Assembly (NCBI RefSeq): GCF_020360975.1
Contig: NW_025408679.1
Coordinates: forward strand, 2,170,001 to 2,234,000
Source of the DNA: Hirsutella rhossiliensis
Lineage: Eukaryota > Ascomycota > Sordariomycetes > Hypocreales > Ophiocordycipitaceae
Direction of reading: 5' to 3'
DNA: 64,000 nt
The notes beneath the pieces were generated by a model. That model was given only the letters and a program-made list of their open reading frames with translations, had not been told where the DNA came from and made no database searches. Both the position numbers and the translations under genes were made by a program. Within the stretch, counting starts at the first letter, position 1, and the number at the start of each line of letters is the position of its first letter. This document shows positions 32,183 through 44,324 of the stretch, piece by piece.

Positions 32183-33691
32183 ATGAATTCGACCGAAAGC
32201 AATACCAACAGTAGCATCGAGGCTATCACGGAGATGTCTTTCGATACGTATGATGAGGCGCTTGAAACACTCAAAGCTACGCAAGAGCTCCTTGGCTACG
32301 TCGTAGTCGTTGCAAATAGCAAGAATACCGGCAAGCCTAGGCGCAAGGAAGCCAATATCCGCTGTGAATACAGTGGTCAGTATAGGCCCTGGGACGAGGC
32401 AGAGGGTATATACAAGACGTCATCCAGAAGTCGGGATGTGACTTTCGCTGTTACATCCGCTTCTACCGACGTTGCAATGCATTCAAAGTCACCATCAAGC
32501 ACGGCTCTCATAACCACGAACCTCTATTTGAGCCAATTGCTAACCCCATCGTCCGTCAACGAAGCCAACGCAAATTCGGCATCGAGCGTCTTCATAGCCT
32601 CGTCGAGGGCTTAGCAAGAACGTCAATAACAAGAGCAGGGATATCGTGGATGCTATCCGACAGGAATATCCTGAGCTCCTTATTACCGATTCTGATATAC
32701 ACTTCATCCAGCTGCAACTTCGTGCCTTCCGTTACGGCGCCTCTACATCTACACAAGCCTTCCTCGATGTACTCAAAGATGCTAAAGCAAAGGGGGAAAT
32801 CAGCTACTATGCAGTTGACCGTGGCCCTAATGGGAAGGTTTGGAGGTTTTTCTGGACATACGATGACTGTATTGCTGACTGGAAGCGTAACCCCGAGCTC
32901 CTTATCATGGATAATACGTATAAGGTCAACCGCTTTAACATGCCGCTTCTACAGATCATTGGCACAACAGGGCTACACAAGAGCTTCAGTGTAGGCTTTG
33001 GCCTCACTGCCAAGGAAGACGAAGGCGCGTTCCAATGGATCCTCTCACAGTTGCGTGAGGCTGGTCGGCAGGCTGATATTCCGGACCCGGGCGTTGTGAT
33101 TACCGACTTTGATACCGCCCTGAAGAACGCCCTTGACTCTATCTTCCCATCAACGCAACAACAAGTGTGCGTTTGGCATATGATGAAGAACGTGATCCTT
33201 CACATCAAGAAGAAGTGGGAAGGATCCCTCGATGGCACCGAGATTGGCGGAGATAGGCCAGAACAAGAGACTCGCTTCGCTGCAGCAGCCGCTCTCGACG
33301 ACCCTATACAGGCAGATAATGCCATTGACGAGGACCGACCTATCGACCGTGCCACTGATTACCAGATTCAACATGCCTCACAACTGGCAGATCAGTGCGT
33401 TGAGCAACAAGATGATCGTGAAGATGACGATGGAAACCCAATACTACCCCCGGCTCCAAGGCGGACTTTTGAGCACACAGCTGACGGTATCCGTGATGCC
33501 TGGGTTTCAGTCTTTAGGGCTCGCACGGCTGAGGAGTGCAGAGATCAGTGGGATCTACTCTGTATAGAGTTTTCGGATCAGCCAGGTAACCCTAGCCCTA
33601 ACTACCCTCCTACTCTAACTTATAGCTCTCGTTAATTACCTCCGTACAACCTACTGGCCATGGCGTGCCCAGTTTTCCACCTACGCTATTA
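32183..33691 (+). pseudogene. MULE transposase, N-terminal two-thirds
   Basis: It starts MNSTESNTNSSIEAITEMSF at 32183 and has a FAR1/WRKY-GCM-type zinc finger. The finger is in the +2 frame from about 32415: CDFRCYIRFYRRC...HGSHNHEP. The MULE catalytic domain shows Asp in ELLIMDNTYKVNRF (near 32905), Asp in GVVITDFDTALKNAL (near 33105) and the C-x-W-H-M block VCVWHMMKNV. A 40-bp intron (33586-33625, GTAACC...TATAG) joins DQP to ALVNYLRTTYWPWRAQFSTY. The frame is cut at 33691 by the Fot element, inside the codons for YAI. One frame change near 32415 breaks the start. Confidence 0.85.
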
Positions 33692-35539
33692 AGTCCCTGC
33701 ACATAGAAATGGGCACCCCCCTGTTTTGGGCACCCCAAAAAAATCACGACCATTTTCAACACCATTAATTCAATCCCTTCTCACTGCCCACCACCGTGCA
33801 CTACGATACAATCGTCACCTATTTCTGAAACCTCAGCTTCGGTTTCATCAGATTCTTCATTCTCAGCTGCGTTCACCTCCTCCTGCGCCCGTCGTATTGC
33901 CTCAATATTGGCGAACCTCGAATTCGGGCTCGTGACCACCTCTTCCTTTTTTCGGCTTGACGGCCGCCAATTGTGTTTCCAGTGCCTGAATCTGCAATTG
34001 AGCTTTTGCTAAAAGGCCATCCTTCTCGTCAAACCCTTTGTGATCTTCCTGAACAGCAATCTCTTCGTGGGCACGTCGTCGTCTAGCTGGTTGAATTGAA
34101 CTACCTGAACCTTCAGATCTTGCGAGCGCCTCGGGTCGACCACGCAATCTGGGATGTGTCTGATTGCCAGTCACTGGTGGGTAAGTGGCTATTGAATGCA
34201 TTGGCCACATTTTTCGCGTTCTTTTGCGTCTGTTGCTGTTCTCCAGCAGAAGAGGGCTCAAAAGTGGCTTCGCCATCGACACCGGCCACAAACCCGTCGC
34301 TTTCCAGCCACCCTTGATGTTTGACACAGTGAGCGCTTGCTCGCGTGCTTTCTGGTAGCAGGAAAGAAAGTTTTGCTTGCCGACTGGGCTTGAATCGGTC
34401 AGGAGGCTGAGAAATCCGACCTGTTTGCGGTAGTAGTGCTTAAGAGCGGAGAGACAGACAAATCGAGCGGTTGCAGCACATGAGAGGTATGGGAGGTAAG
34501 AAAAGAAGGTGAATCTGATGCTGGTAGCATAGATACATGAAGTCAACCGTCTCGTGACTTCCGTGGCCGTCCAATACTAGCAGTCTTCGCTCCGAAGGGT
34601 CGGGTGGCTGGGTTCTTGGAATGAACACCTTTCGAGCCACTCCACCGCAGTTTGGTCCGAAGTCCAGCCGTTCTTTGTCGCAGTGAATTGCCAGTCACTA
34701 AAAGTACTGAGATCTTCTGGGAACCACTGTTGCTGGACCGATTTGCCCTTGAAAATGACGAGTGGAGGGAGGAAGGTGCCGGCAGCGGACACGCACTCGA
34801 TGAACGACGTCCAGACCCGAGAACCAGGCGTCTTCTTTTGTACAGATCGTTTTTCAGCACTGCCAACGACCAGGCCATTCTCCCCAAGTCCTTCCATGAT
34901 GCCTGCTTCATCCATGTTGTACCTGTTCTCCGGCTTAATAGCCAGAATCTCGGGAAGGAAGAAATTGTTGAACCAAGGCCGAATTACCTCGGTAGAAGCG
35001 CCGTTGACACGCGCAGAGTCTCTGTGATGGCACTTCTGGGTCCGAACTGCAGGATTTCGTCTTAAAAATGCTTGCATCCAGTGTTTTCCGAGCGGTGTGT
35101 GGTCTCCTTTGACGGCGAGCATGCGCTGCGCGAACTGCCTGATCTGCGAGTGAGTGGGAGGAAGGCCCAAGGCGTCCTGAATGAGAATCCATTCGGTAAG
35201 TTGCTTTTCCTGTGTCTGAGAAAGCCTCTGAAGAGCAGAAAATGCATCCTTTCTGCATTCGTGACCATGCATGCGATTGTAAAGAGTTGCCCTCGGACGC
35301 CCCAATCGCGAGCAGCCTTCTTGGCGGATCCGCCATTGGCGATTGCCTCAAGGGCGCTGTGAATGTCAGACTCTGTATATTTCATCAGTAGTGGCTTGAA
35401 GACACATGCGTCAATTTTTTAGCAGATTGGATGCGTTTCCGCGGTGAAATTTGCTGTTGAAGTTGACGCAGCCGTTTAGGTTGGGCACCCATCTTGGGTG
35501 CCCAAAACAGGGGGGTGCCCATTTCTATGTGCAGGGACT
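33692..35539 (-). mobile_element. Fot/pogo DNA transposon, copy 2, inserted in the MULE
   Basis: TIRs of 44 bp (33692-33735 and 35496-35539) are perfect as far as I can align them. They begin AGTCCCTGCACATAGAAATG. TA lies at 33690-33691 and again at 35540-35541. Removing the element and one TA restores the MULE frame (YAI-IQQYRN). It is a clean, probably recent insertion. Confidence 0.92.
33902..35385 (-). pseudogene. Fot/pogo transposase, copy 2
   Basis: It starts MKYTESDIHSALEAIANGGS at 35385. The psq-type HTH (AKKAARDWGV, then RATLYNRMHGHE) is broken by a frame change near 35300. A CENP-B HTH follows (GLPPTHSQIRQFAQRML). The DDE_1 core has NMDEAGIMEGLG, VLDGHGSHETVDFM and LQPLDLSVFSALKHYY, so all three acidic residues are present. 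The tail has KGGWKATGLWPVS and a helix LLAKAQLQIQALETQLAAV. Frame changes near 35300, 34600 and 34490 break it. It is not closely similar to copy 1, so it is a separate subfamily. Confidence 0.85.
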
Positions 35540-35936
35540 TATCCAACAGTACCGAAATTATTCAGCCCGAAGGGCGTTCTACTCAGTCAGAAAGATTCGA
35601 GCATAAAACCTCCTCTGATTGGCTAATTGGCCTGGCCTGTGCTCAACTCGTGCGCGGATTGGTCGACCGATAACGTCACCAAATGAAGGCCCGCAAAAAT
35701 TACCCCTGAGCGTTGACTAGGTAACTAGCCAGCTCTCCAAGAGCTTTCTTTCAGTTCTTCCATTCTTCGGCACTCTTCACACTAACTAACCTACATGGCG
35801 GCTGCTTCCCTGTTCTGCCCAATACATAGGTTCACATATTACCTCGGCAGCCGGCCCACCTCCCAATATTCTTCGGTAATTCTGCCTCATCTAGCAGTCT
35901 GGTGGGTAAGAGGTGGATACATACATATACGGCCAG

Positions 35937-38900
35937 ATGGAGGACGACATACCCCAGGCAGTTCGGAATTGCCATACCTGCAAGCAAGACCTGCCTGAAG
36001 TCGAATTTCGAAGCGTCAAGGACCCTACGAAGTTTACAAGAGACTGTGCTAGCTGTAGGGCACGCCGAAAGGAACGGGTTACCGAATCTCGAGCCGCCGT
36101 TGCCGCAATGCGGAATTTCGCTTTGAGGCTATCGCCACGCAGAGCCACGAAACGGACCGATTCTCTAGCTAACCTGACGCCTTCAAGGCGGACTGCGCCA
36201 ACGCCTGCCTGTGTGCAAGCCTTACGACCCCCTGCCACATCAACTTTATGCCGTGCCCTGGCACCCGCACTCCAGGGACTGCCTAGACCTCTGCCGAGGC
36301 CATCTACCTCAAGCGCGGTAGAGGACCTTCCCCACCCTCCTACCTTTGGCCTGCCAACAGTAGTTCTGGGCACGCCGATTCCACAAACGCCAATTCCTCA
36401 AGGCACTCTTCAATCGGCTTCTGTTGTGCAAGGCACGCCTATACCACAGGAATCTCTTCCCCCGCTTCGTACCCCTCCTTCATTACTGCCACAGAGTCAT
36501 CGCCGCGGCCGCTATACACGTCGAGTCAACATTAACCCCCGGCCACGGCCACAGCCTGAAGAGCGACAGTTCGATCAGATAGTTGATCCGCCTTTACAGG
36601 GACCTTGACTTACCTGCCCTTAGTGAGGGGATCAAGCCCTTGTGCGCGAGTTCTATACTGCTCTGAATGACGACAAGATGCATAGTTGCATTCGCTGCCA
36701 GGAGCGTTGGTTCGATATGAAGCGAAATAGCTTGAAAATCTGCAGTCGCTGCATTGGTCGAGACAGGAAGAAAGCCCCTAACGAACCGTACTTCTTTAGC
36801 GCTGCGAATCACCTTGACTTTGGGGAAGTCCCCGCCGATCTACCTGATCTAACGATGGTCGAGGAGATGCTCATTGCTAGAGTTCACGTACACGTGAAAG
36901 TCCTGCAGGTGCGTGGCGCTCAGTATAAATATCGCGGTCACGTTGTCCACTTCCTTCGCAATGTTGGCAGGCTTTTTGAAGAGCTCCCAGTCCTACCTGA
37001 AGAGCTAGATATCATCATCCTGCGGCCTCCTAATATAGAGGGCGACCCTCGCTTCCGGCAACAGTTTGCTCGCGATTTCCGGGTACGTCGCTCATGCCTG
37101 TCGGCCTGGCTGCATTACCTACAGCGTCACCACCCGGGCTATCGCGATATTGTTGTGAGCCAGAATCGCCTGCAACGGATTCCTCTTGATGGCAGCATAG
37201 TTGCTTCCATTGCCAGCCAAGTGGCTGACATACCTGACGGCGAAGTCCCCCCAGGGCCCCGTTGAGGAGGTTGTGGAAGAGGACCCAAGCGATGCCGATG
37301 CATCAGCGATCCCGAATTTGCAGGTCACTGATACCGAATTGAATGCTCTGCAGTCCCGATTTCTTGATGGGACCCCTAACCCTGAGCGCATGACTGATCT
37401 GGAGTATATGCCGCGTAGCGCGCAGGCTCACCACCAGATGCCACTGCCTTCCATTCGCAGGACCCCTATCGACGAATTCAACCGTTCTCAGCCGCTTTTA
37501 TCGCTTGCGTTCCCTACCCTCTACCCCGACGGCAAGGCCGACTTCGTGGAGCCTCGCCTACGGAGCATCACGTACCAGGACTACCTTGCCCACGCGATGA
37601 GATGGCATGACGGACGTTTTGCCCGCCATAAGACGTGGCCTTTCGTCGCCCTCAACACGATGTTACGTGCGCAGGTCCGAAAGAGAAGTGACTACTTCGT
37701 CAAGCAACGCGACAGCCGCCGTCAACCCCTTACACGCGCCGACCTAGAGGAAGCGATGGCTGGGCCTGACGAGCCGGAGGCTCAGGCGCTGATCCAGTCA
37801 ATCACGCGCCAAGCCGCGGTAATCAGGGGCACCCGGCCATATTGGTATAAGCAAAGGAAGGAATTGGAAGCATACGCCTATAATTTAGGCAAGCCTGGCC
37901 TTTCGCTACTGCAAGTGCAGCCGATTACCACTGGGAATCCCTATACCGTCATATGCCTCGATTTGACGAGTGGCAAGCAGCTCCTGAGGCGGCGCGGATG
38001 GCTCTATCCCGGCAACTGCTACGAGACAACGCCCATATTGCTGCTTACCACTTCTATAAACGTTATACGCTGTTTAGGACTATTGTCCTGAAGCAGAAGT
38101 TCAACCTAACGGACTCTTGGGGCCGCTACGAGTGGCAGGGCAGGGGTTCCAGTCACCACCACGGCCTATATTGGCTAAGTGGCCACCCAGACTTAGATCC
38201 TGATAACGACCGGTCCCGGGAGCAATTCGCCCGCATCTGGGGATATCACGTATCTGCCATTAACCCAGAGCCACAGCGAATACAGGCGCCTGGGGAAGGG
38301 AATCCCCCTGATCGGTACTCTATTGGAACATCCCCTTACCGTTCAGTTTCTATCGATGGTAATCAACCGCGTGCAACGCCACCGCTGCAACAACTACTGC
38401 ATGCAGGTCAATAAGCATACCAAGCAGGTGGAGTGCCGCTTTGGGATTTCCTCACGGCCAGCGCCTACTAGCCTCCCTTGACAAGGTTCCTCACTCTAAA
38501 CACTGGAGCTTTAGGGGCGAGCGGAACGATGGCCAGATTAACCATTACAACCGCTTGCTTACCGTTGCGTGGCTAGCCAATACAGACGTTTCACCCTGCA
38601 CGAGTCTACAGCAGGTAATCGATTACGCGGCCAAATACTGCTCAAAGTCGGAAAAGAAGAGCGAGTCTTTTGCCCAGATCGGGAAGGCCCTGATGCCCCG
38701 GGTCAAGGACCACAACCCCCTTATTTCTTTCACGTCAAAGCTCCTCAATCAGCTAGTTGCTGAGCGGGATTACTCGAAGCAGGAGGTCAGCCACTTGCTC
38801 CTCGGCCTGCCGTTACAGGAAGGCTCACGAACCTGCCTGTACGTTGACTGCCGTAATCCTGACAGGCATTCCCGCTTCCTCCGTATTGACGGCGATGAGG

Positions 38901-40899
38901 TTGAAGAGGCCCCAACGTTTACGAAAAGTACACTCAACGCCCGGAAGCCCTAGCGGACCTATGCTATGTCTCCTTCCTCAAGTGCTGGAATTTCCGTCCT
39001 AGGGACCCTTCCAAGTGGAAGCAATGGCAGCCAGGCAACGTTAACGGCAGGCCTCGTGTGTTGGTTTACTTTCCTCGCTATCAGGCTGATCCAGAGGGTC
39101 AACAGTGGCTTGATTACTGCCGTGTAAAGCTAACATTAAACCACCCACATCGGCGGGTTGATGATCTCCTCACATTTGACGGCCAGCTTTTTGGTTCTCA
39201 CGCTGAGGCCTTCTCCTATTGTTGGCAGCACCACAGTCATGGTGATGACCATTACGGTCGGCCAAAAGAGGCTCGATTACAGCCCCAAGATGATCAATAT
39301 GAGGCTCTGCCTGTGGAGGAAGAATTTGACGACGAAGACTGGATTCGCCTCGCCGCCCTTTTACCTGGGAACCCCCTTACCCAGGAAGATCTTGACCTTC
39401 TTGGCCGCCGCGATATCGACGTCAATTACGACTGGACACGGCATGTGGGTACATATCCGGAACTTCGAGACGGCTACTGAAAGACCTTATCGCTAGCCAC
39501 CCCATGGCCAACGATGTGGAGGTCCTTGGCCCTCACTGGCGTAATACGCTGAATCCGCAACAACGGCTCGTGTACGACACATTCATGGGTCACTTCCAGG
39601 CGAAAAATCCTACTCAAATCCTTCTCCACGTTGATGGTGGTGGTGGCACCGGCAAGTCGTTCCTTATCAAGGTGCTTTCCCTCCCAGCCGACGCAGCCGC
39701 CCTTCAGTCCCGCCTACGGCACGTCAAATACCTCGTGATCGATGAAAAGAGCATGCTGGGGATTGAGCAGCTCGCGCGGATCGATTCCCGTCTGCGACAG
39801 GCCTTTCCACAGCGTAGCCTCGAGTTCTTTGGTGGTATGAGCGTCTTGCTTGTGGGCGATTTCTTCCAGTTACCACCAGTCCGGCAAAAGCCCCTGTATT
39901 CGACTAGCACCAGCCTGTCTGCGTTGGAAAGGAGAGGGCATGTGGCCTACCGGTTATTTGATCGCACCGTCTTCCTGACCACGGTACAGCGCCAGGCTGG
40001 TGATGATCAGGCCCAGTTCCGTCAGGCGTTGCAGGAACTGCGTGAAGTCAAGTTATCCATACCGTCCTGGAACCTCCTTAGCAGTCGGGTACAGGCCAGG
40101 CTAACGCAGAGCGAGGTTGACAGCTTCAAGGCCGCTTTGCGGGTGTATTCTACAAGGGCGCGGGTCAACGAATACAATTACGAGCATATGGTTCATCTAA
40201 ACTCTCCGGCAATACAGGTGGAGGCAAAGAATCAGGGCAAGGGCGCGGGCAGGCACCAAGCGACAATGCTGGCAATCTATCTAACAAGTTCCCCATTGCT
40301 AAGGGCGCCAGGGTAATGCTCACTACTAACCTATGGCAGCCAGCTGGCCTAGTTAACGGTGCCCAGGGTACTGTATACGATATCGCCTGGAACGCAGGCG
40401 CCGAACCATTGGAAGATCCCCCGGCCGTTATTATGGTGGACTTTGATAGCTACGACGGACCGCCATATCTAACAACTAACGAGGGCAGGAAAATCTCACC
40501 CATCCTCCCAGTCAGGCGAGACTTCCTTGTGGGCAACGAGACCTGCGCTCGCACGCAGTTTCCCCTGATTGTGGCGTTTGCCATCACTGTTCATAAATGC
40601 CAGAGCCTAACGAAGGATCAAATAGTTACTGATCTCGCTACACGCGACTTCCAGGCCGGGATTAGCTATGTTGCTGTCTCACGGGTTACGTCGCTGCAAG
40701 GCTTACTCCTCGAGGCGCCTTTCGATCGTCAGAGCCTCTATAACCACACGCCGACGGAAGGTTTACACGTCTGCGTTTCCTACGTACCGCGTTCACGACT
40801 AACTATAAGGCAGGGATGAAGATGCGCCTCGCTGACCAACAACGGCGTCAGGGTCAACAGCTGACCGACGCACCATATACACCACGCTACCTTGACTAA
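35937..40899 (+). pseudogene. Helentron 1 Rep-helicase
   Basis: It starts MEDDIPQAVRN with a zinc finger (CHTCKQDLPEVEF...CASCRARR), a Pro-rich linker, and a second Cys cluster (CIRCQERWF...CSRCIGRD) in a DUF6570-like region. The Helitron_like_N region follows (near 37480-37900). The Rep nuclease HUH motif is in GRGSSHHHGLYWL (near 38150). The two-Tyr region is in QVIDYAAKYCSKSEKK (near 38620). The PIF1-like helicase has Walker A DGGGGTGKSF (39633-39665), Walker B YLVIDEKSML (39729-39758) and LLVGDFFQLPPV. A deletion removes about 130 bp between Walker A and B that the second copy keeps. Frame changes near 36600, 37260, 37940, 38410, 38950, 39480 and 40310 break it. It would nick, unwind and roll-replicate the element. 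Confidence 0.85.
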
Positions 40900-41138
40900 A
40901 CGACATCTTCCTCTCGGCTGCAGGAAAAGGAGGTTCGATATATAGTATATAGTTTACAGTTAGGTTGGGCCTGTTAGGAAGCAGCAGAGACTCCTAACTA
41001 TCAATTCCCTTAGTGCAGGTTTGGGGCGATTTAAACAGCTGGTTGCCCGCGGCAGGCGAATGGGGGGTTCTAGGGGGTCTCCCCCTAGGAAAGTGAATTG
41101 CAGGTATACGATATTTACCCTTCGGGCTGGATATTCAG

Positions 41139-41170
41139 CCGTTGAGCCCCTTGCCTTGGCAACTTAACGG
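41139..41170 (+). terminator. 3' stem-loop of Helentron 1
   Basis: Outer stem CCGTTGAG / CTTAACGG (one G-U pair) and inner stem TTGCC / GGCAA with a TT loop. The equivalent at 50351-50382 keeps the pairing although bases differ. It is the likely signal that ends rolling-circle strand transfer. Confidence 0.7.
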
Positions 41171-41184
41171 GTGTTCGAAGTATT

Positions 41185-42397
41185 TTAACATTACGGTAAC
41201 TTCCCGTGTGGAGAGCACACATCACGAGTTGAAGTCACGATTACGCAACCGCTTCATTGACCTCCATCAGCTACAAGAGCACATCAGAGGGCTCGTTACC
41301 CATCGGCAAAAGAAGCATCGCGAGAAGCTTCAATCCGAGTTTGCAAGAGCTAGAGTTGAATGGGCCAAGCAGACGATTATGAAGTCACTGCACCGAAAAA
41401 TTGGCTGGCAGCCGATGAAACAGATCTTCAGGCAAGTTAGGCTAGCCTGGCTGAGCTTGCCGATAATCGAGGCATGCCTACGATTTGTACGGGTGCTTTC
41501 ACGATGCAATGGGGGCTGCCCTGCCGGCATACAATCCGCGATTTGATCCAGGCTGACGCGGCCGCCCTTATACCATTGCATCTTATTGATAACCACTGGA
41601 GGGTTTACGGCGTGACTGTAAGTATCTTGCTCCAGCCATAAGTACTATACTAATTTACTAGCAGCCTGAACAACAGCAATATATCGATGCAGACCACGAA
41701 GCCGATCCTGACGTTGTCCAGCCTCGCCGGCGTGGAAACAGTAGACGCGAGGTATCCTCCACTAGAGGCATCTACGGGCCGGATCCTTAGTGCTTGGGAG
41801 CAAGAGGAGCATAGAGCCAACCCAGAGCTCGTATCACGGCCACCAGAGACGCAAAAGAAGAAGAGGAAGGGCACAGGCACCACTATCATGAACAAGAGGT
41901 CGAATACACTTGCTTCCGTGAGCAGCCGGGTTGACGATCTTGCCCAGCAGATCGGTGATTTCATCAAGTCACAAGCAGCAGCAACGCCGGTGCTGTTATC
42001 ACAGGTGCCCTCACTTCCACAGGTGCCGCTGGTGTCACAGGGATACCAAACGACGATGCCCTCACTTCCACAGCCGGCGCCGCCGTCACAGGGATACTAT
42101 GTGATGCCACCGCCTACACCAATTGTGCCTGTATACGTACAGGCGCCGGCGCCGTCACAGTGGCAAGAACCGCCTCCCTCGTCACAGGCACATCACGACG
42201 GCTTCATGTGGGCACAGCCGCCGGCACAGTCTCACGAGACGGCTACGGAGCATTTCCAGCAGCTAGGGGATCAGAGGGACACGGCACCATACAAATCTAG
42301 CAGGCAGGCCGGTCACAAATTCGTTCCTTACGTGCCTCGCCCTCCGCCGCGTCGGACTGATCCTTCCTCACAGTCACAGTCACAGTCACAGAGGTAG
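41185..42397 (+). pseudogene. MULE transposase, C-terminal third
   Basis: It resumes at NITVTSRVESTHHELKSRL, the usual T-S-x-V-E-x-x-H block after the MULE catalytic domain. A helical region follows, then the SWIM zinc finger end GLPCRHTIRDLI (near 41510, after a frame change). A 44-bp intron (41618-41661, GTAAGT...ACTAG with ACTAAT branch-like site) lies before QPEQQQYIDAD. The tail (41760-42397) is basic (KKKRKGTGTT), then Gln/Pro-rich with repeated PSLPQ and PSQGY units, ending SQSQSQSQR. Together with 32183-33691 it forms one gene. Confidence 0.8.
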
Positions 42398-42787
42398 GCA
42401 AAGACCTTCCGCCATTATATGCATATTGTATATATATCGGAAGATCGATCGGGCCGGGCTTATTGATAGCTTCAATTGAATGACTCTTAAGGGATGCATC
42501 TTCCGGCGTTGGTAATAATTGCAGATAGAATCCATATATGTCAGACAATAGTGTCCCACACCTCGCACGTGACAGCGGTTGATCTTTGTGGCATCAGTCA
42601 ATTGATGAGAATTATCTAAAGAACAAAGGAAAGGAAAAGAATTGGATGCACACATTCGTGCAACAATATATACCCGATCATTGCGGCGAAGCCGCGGCGC
42701 AGCAGTGGCAGTGATCGAGCATAAGGTTTCAGGAACTGACACGGGCGTGATATGCGACAATATATCTAGGCAGGCAGCCGCGGCAGC
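42398..42787. other. MULE 3' non-coding region
   Basis: AT-rich with TATATA runs. No gene seen. It ends at the right TIR. Confidence 0.5.
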
Positions 42788-42891
42788 GGCGTTGGGAAAG
42801 CGCGCGCCAAATTTTGGTGGCGGGGTCTTCTTCCAAATGGGGCTTAGGTCGGGAGTGTATGTTTGAAAATCAGGAGTGTATGTTTGATTAC
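42788..42891 (-). repeat. Right TIR of the MULE
   Basis: 104 bp, inverted copy of 31912-32015, with the doubled 15-mer near the outer end. Confidence 0.9.
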
Positions 42892-43788
42892 TCTACCAAA
42901 AAACGCAATGCCGCCCCAAGCGGCGCCTCCCCCACGCCGCCTGCATCTAGGTCAGTCGATCCCCTTATGATGACATCAAAGCGGTCATTGCCCGATCCCG
43001 ACCAAACCCCAACCAAGAGACCGCGACTTTCTCCAGAAATTTCCACCATAGTCGCCGCCTGTGATAGTCGAGGCCCCGCCAAATCCGACACTTCCTCCTT
43101 CTGTCCCACGAAGACCCGGAGACTCAGAGACGGACACCGAGCCAGTCAATCACCCAGCCACATCCGCCTCTGGCCCTATCAGACCTCCGGCGTCAATCTC
43201 TTCCCGACCCCACCGCGCCCGACATCCGCCCAAGAATATTCTGTAAAGCAACGAACGAAACAACACAACATGACAAGGAACATGTTTCATCATCCTCAAA
43301 CTCAAGTGCGAAAGGCCCTAATGGGATATTTCCTTCTCCTCTTGCTCTCCTTTTCACAAAGACAATCCAGTCAAAACTTCTCCAATATACTCCTTATTCT
43401 GTTTATATCCACCACTTATAGCACCTGTAAATCCTCAGAGCCTTCCACTCGCCCACACATGCATTACCCACCCACAACTCTCTTCACCCCTGCCGCCTCT
43501 CCACGCCCTTTGCGCCTTTGCAAAGCAAAATCTCCTTGCAGCGGCCTAGGCTGCCTCTCTGACGCTCTGTCTCGATTTCACTCACGATAATGCTCTACGT
43601 CTCTCGCCGGATCTCCATCTCATATCTCTTATCTCACTCTTCTTCCTGTCTTCCTCTCACTTCCCCTGTCTCCTATCTCCTGTCGCCAACTCTCTCCTCT
43701 CGCCGACTTTCTCCTGTCGCCATCGCCAACTTTCGTTCCGAAAGGCCTCTTTGCGCGAGCCGCGGCTGGCGAGCCTTCCCCTCGTATT
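42892..43788. other. Segment between MULE and Helentron 2; possible gene remnant
   Basis: Plus-strand frames at 42898-43085 (SKRSLPDPDQTPTKRPRLSP) and 43061-43246 (SVPRRPGDSETDTEPVNHPA) are Pro/Ser-rich and protein-like. They join across a frame change, but I cannot name them. From 43590 the DNA is a CT-rich low-complexity run (TCTCCTGTCGCC-type words). No supported gene. Confidence 0.4.
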
Positions 43789-44324
43789 ATTCAGCCCGAA
43801 GGGCGTTTATTCAGTCAAAAAGAAGAGCATAAACCCTGTTCTGATTGGCTACTTGGCCTCCCCTGTCCTCAACTCGTGAACGAATTGGTCGGCTGATAAC
43901 GCCACCAAATGAAGGCCCACCACAAACCCCTGAGCGTTGACTAGGTAACTAGCGAGCTCTCGGAGAGCTCGCCGACAGCTTTCAGTTGTTCTTTTCTTCA
44001 ACGCAATCAATTTGTTGGTTTATACGCACGCTTCTACTTCCCTTTCCCGTCGAATCTGTCGAACCCATCGAGTTGCTAACGGTGTCTAGGTTCGCAAATC
44101 ACATCCGCAGCCGGCCTACCCGGGCAGGTAGTGCAGTTTCCTCCCAGATCATTCAGATCTGAGCCGACTACCTCAAAGACACTCTCCCTATCGAGCTCCA
44201 CCACGGTCTCGGACCTCTCAACCGTCAGACAGCTCTGCTAGCATCACCAAGCCCTCGCAAAGCCTCCTGCCCGAGCGATATCTAGCAGTCAAAGTGGATA
44301 AGAGGTGGATATATATACGGTCAG

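Larger units (their letters stand above)
35560..41184 (+). mobile_element. Helentron (Helitron2-type) element 1, inserted in the MULE
   Basis: The boundaries come from aligning the family copy at 43789-50396 and from restoring the MULE frame (YRN-FNITVTSRVES). Insertion is between T and T. The left end begins ATTCAGCCCGAAGGG. An inverted match, CCCTTCGGGCTG (41118-41129), lies about 55 bp inside the right end and is followed by a stem-loop (41139-41170). There is no 5'-TC and no CTRR end. These are the hallmarks of Helentrons, not canonical Helitrons. Coordinates of the ends are good to about 2 bp. Confidence 0.85.
31912..42891 (+). mobile_element. MULE (Mutator-like) transposon carrying two nested elements
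   Basis: Terminal inverted repeats of 104 bp (31912-32015 and 42788-42891) match with one mismatch. Each TIR contains the 15-mer TCAAACATACACTCC twice in tandem, probably transposase-binding sites. Between them lies a MULE transposase split by a Fot element (33692-35539) and a Helentron (35560-41184). Without these the MULE is about 3.5 kb. I see no matching 8-11-bp target duplication (left flank CTGCATCGA, right flank TCTACCAAA). Confidence 0.85.

Noticed and set aside
31912..42891. MULE target-site duplication
   Set aside because: I compared 9-bp flanks at several possible end positions and found no match, so none is claimed.
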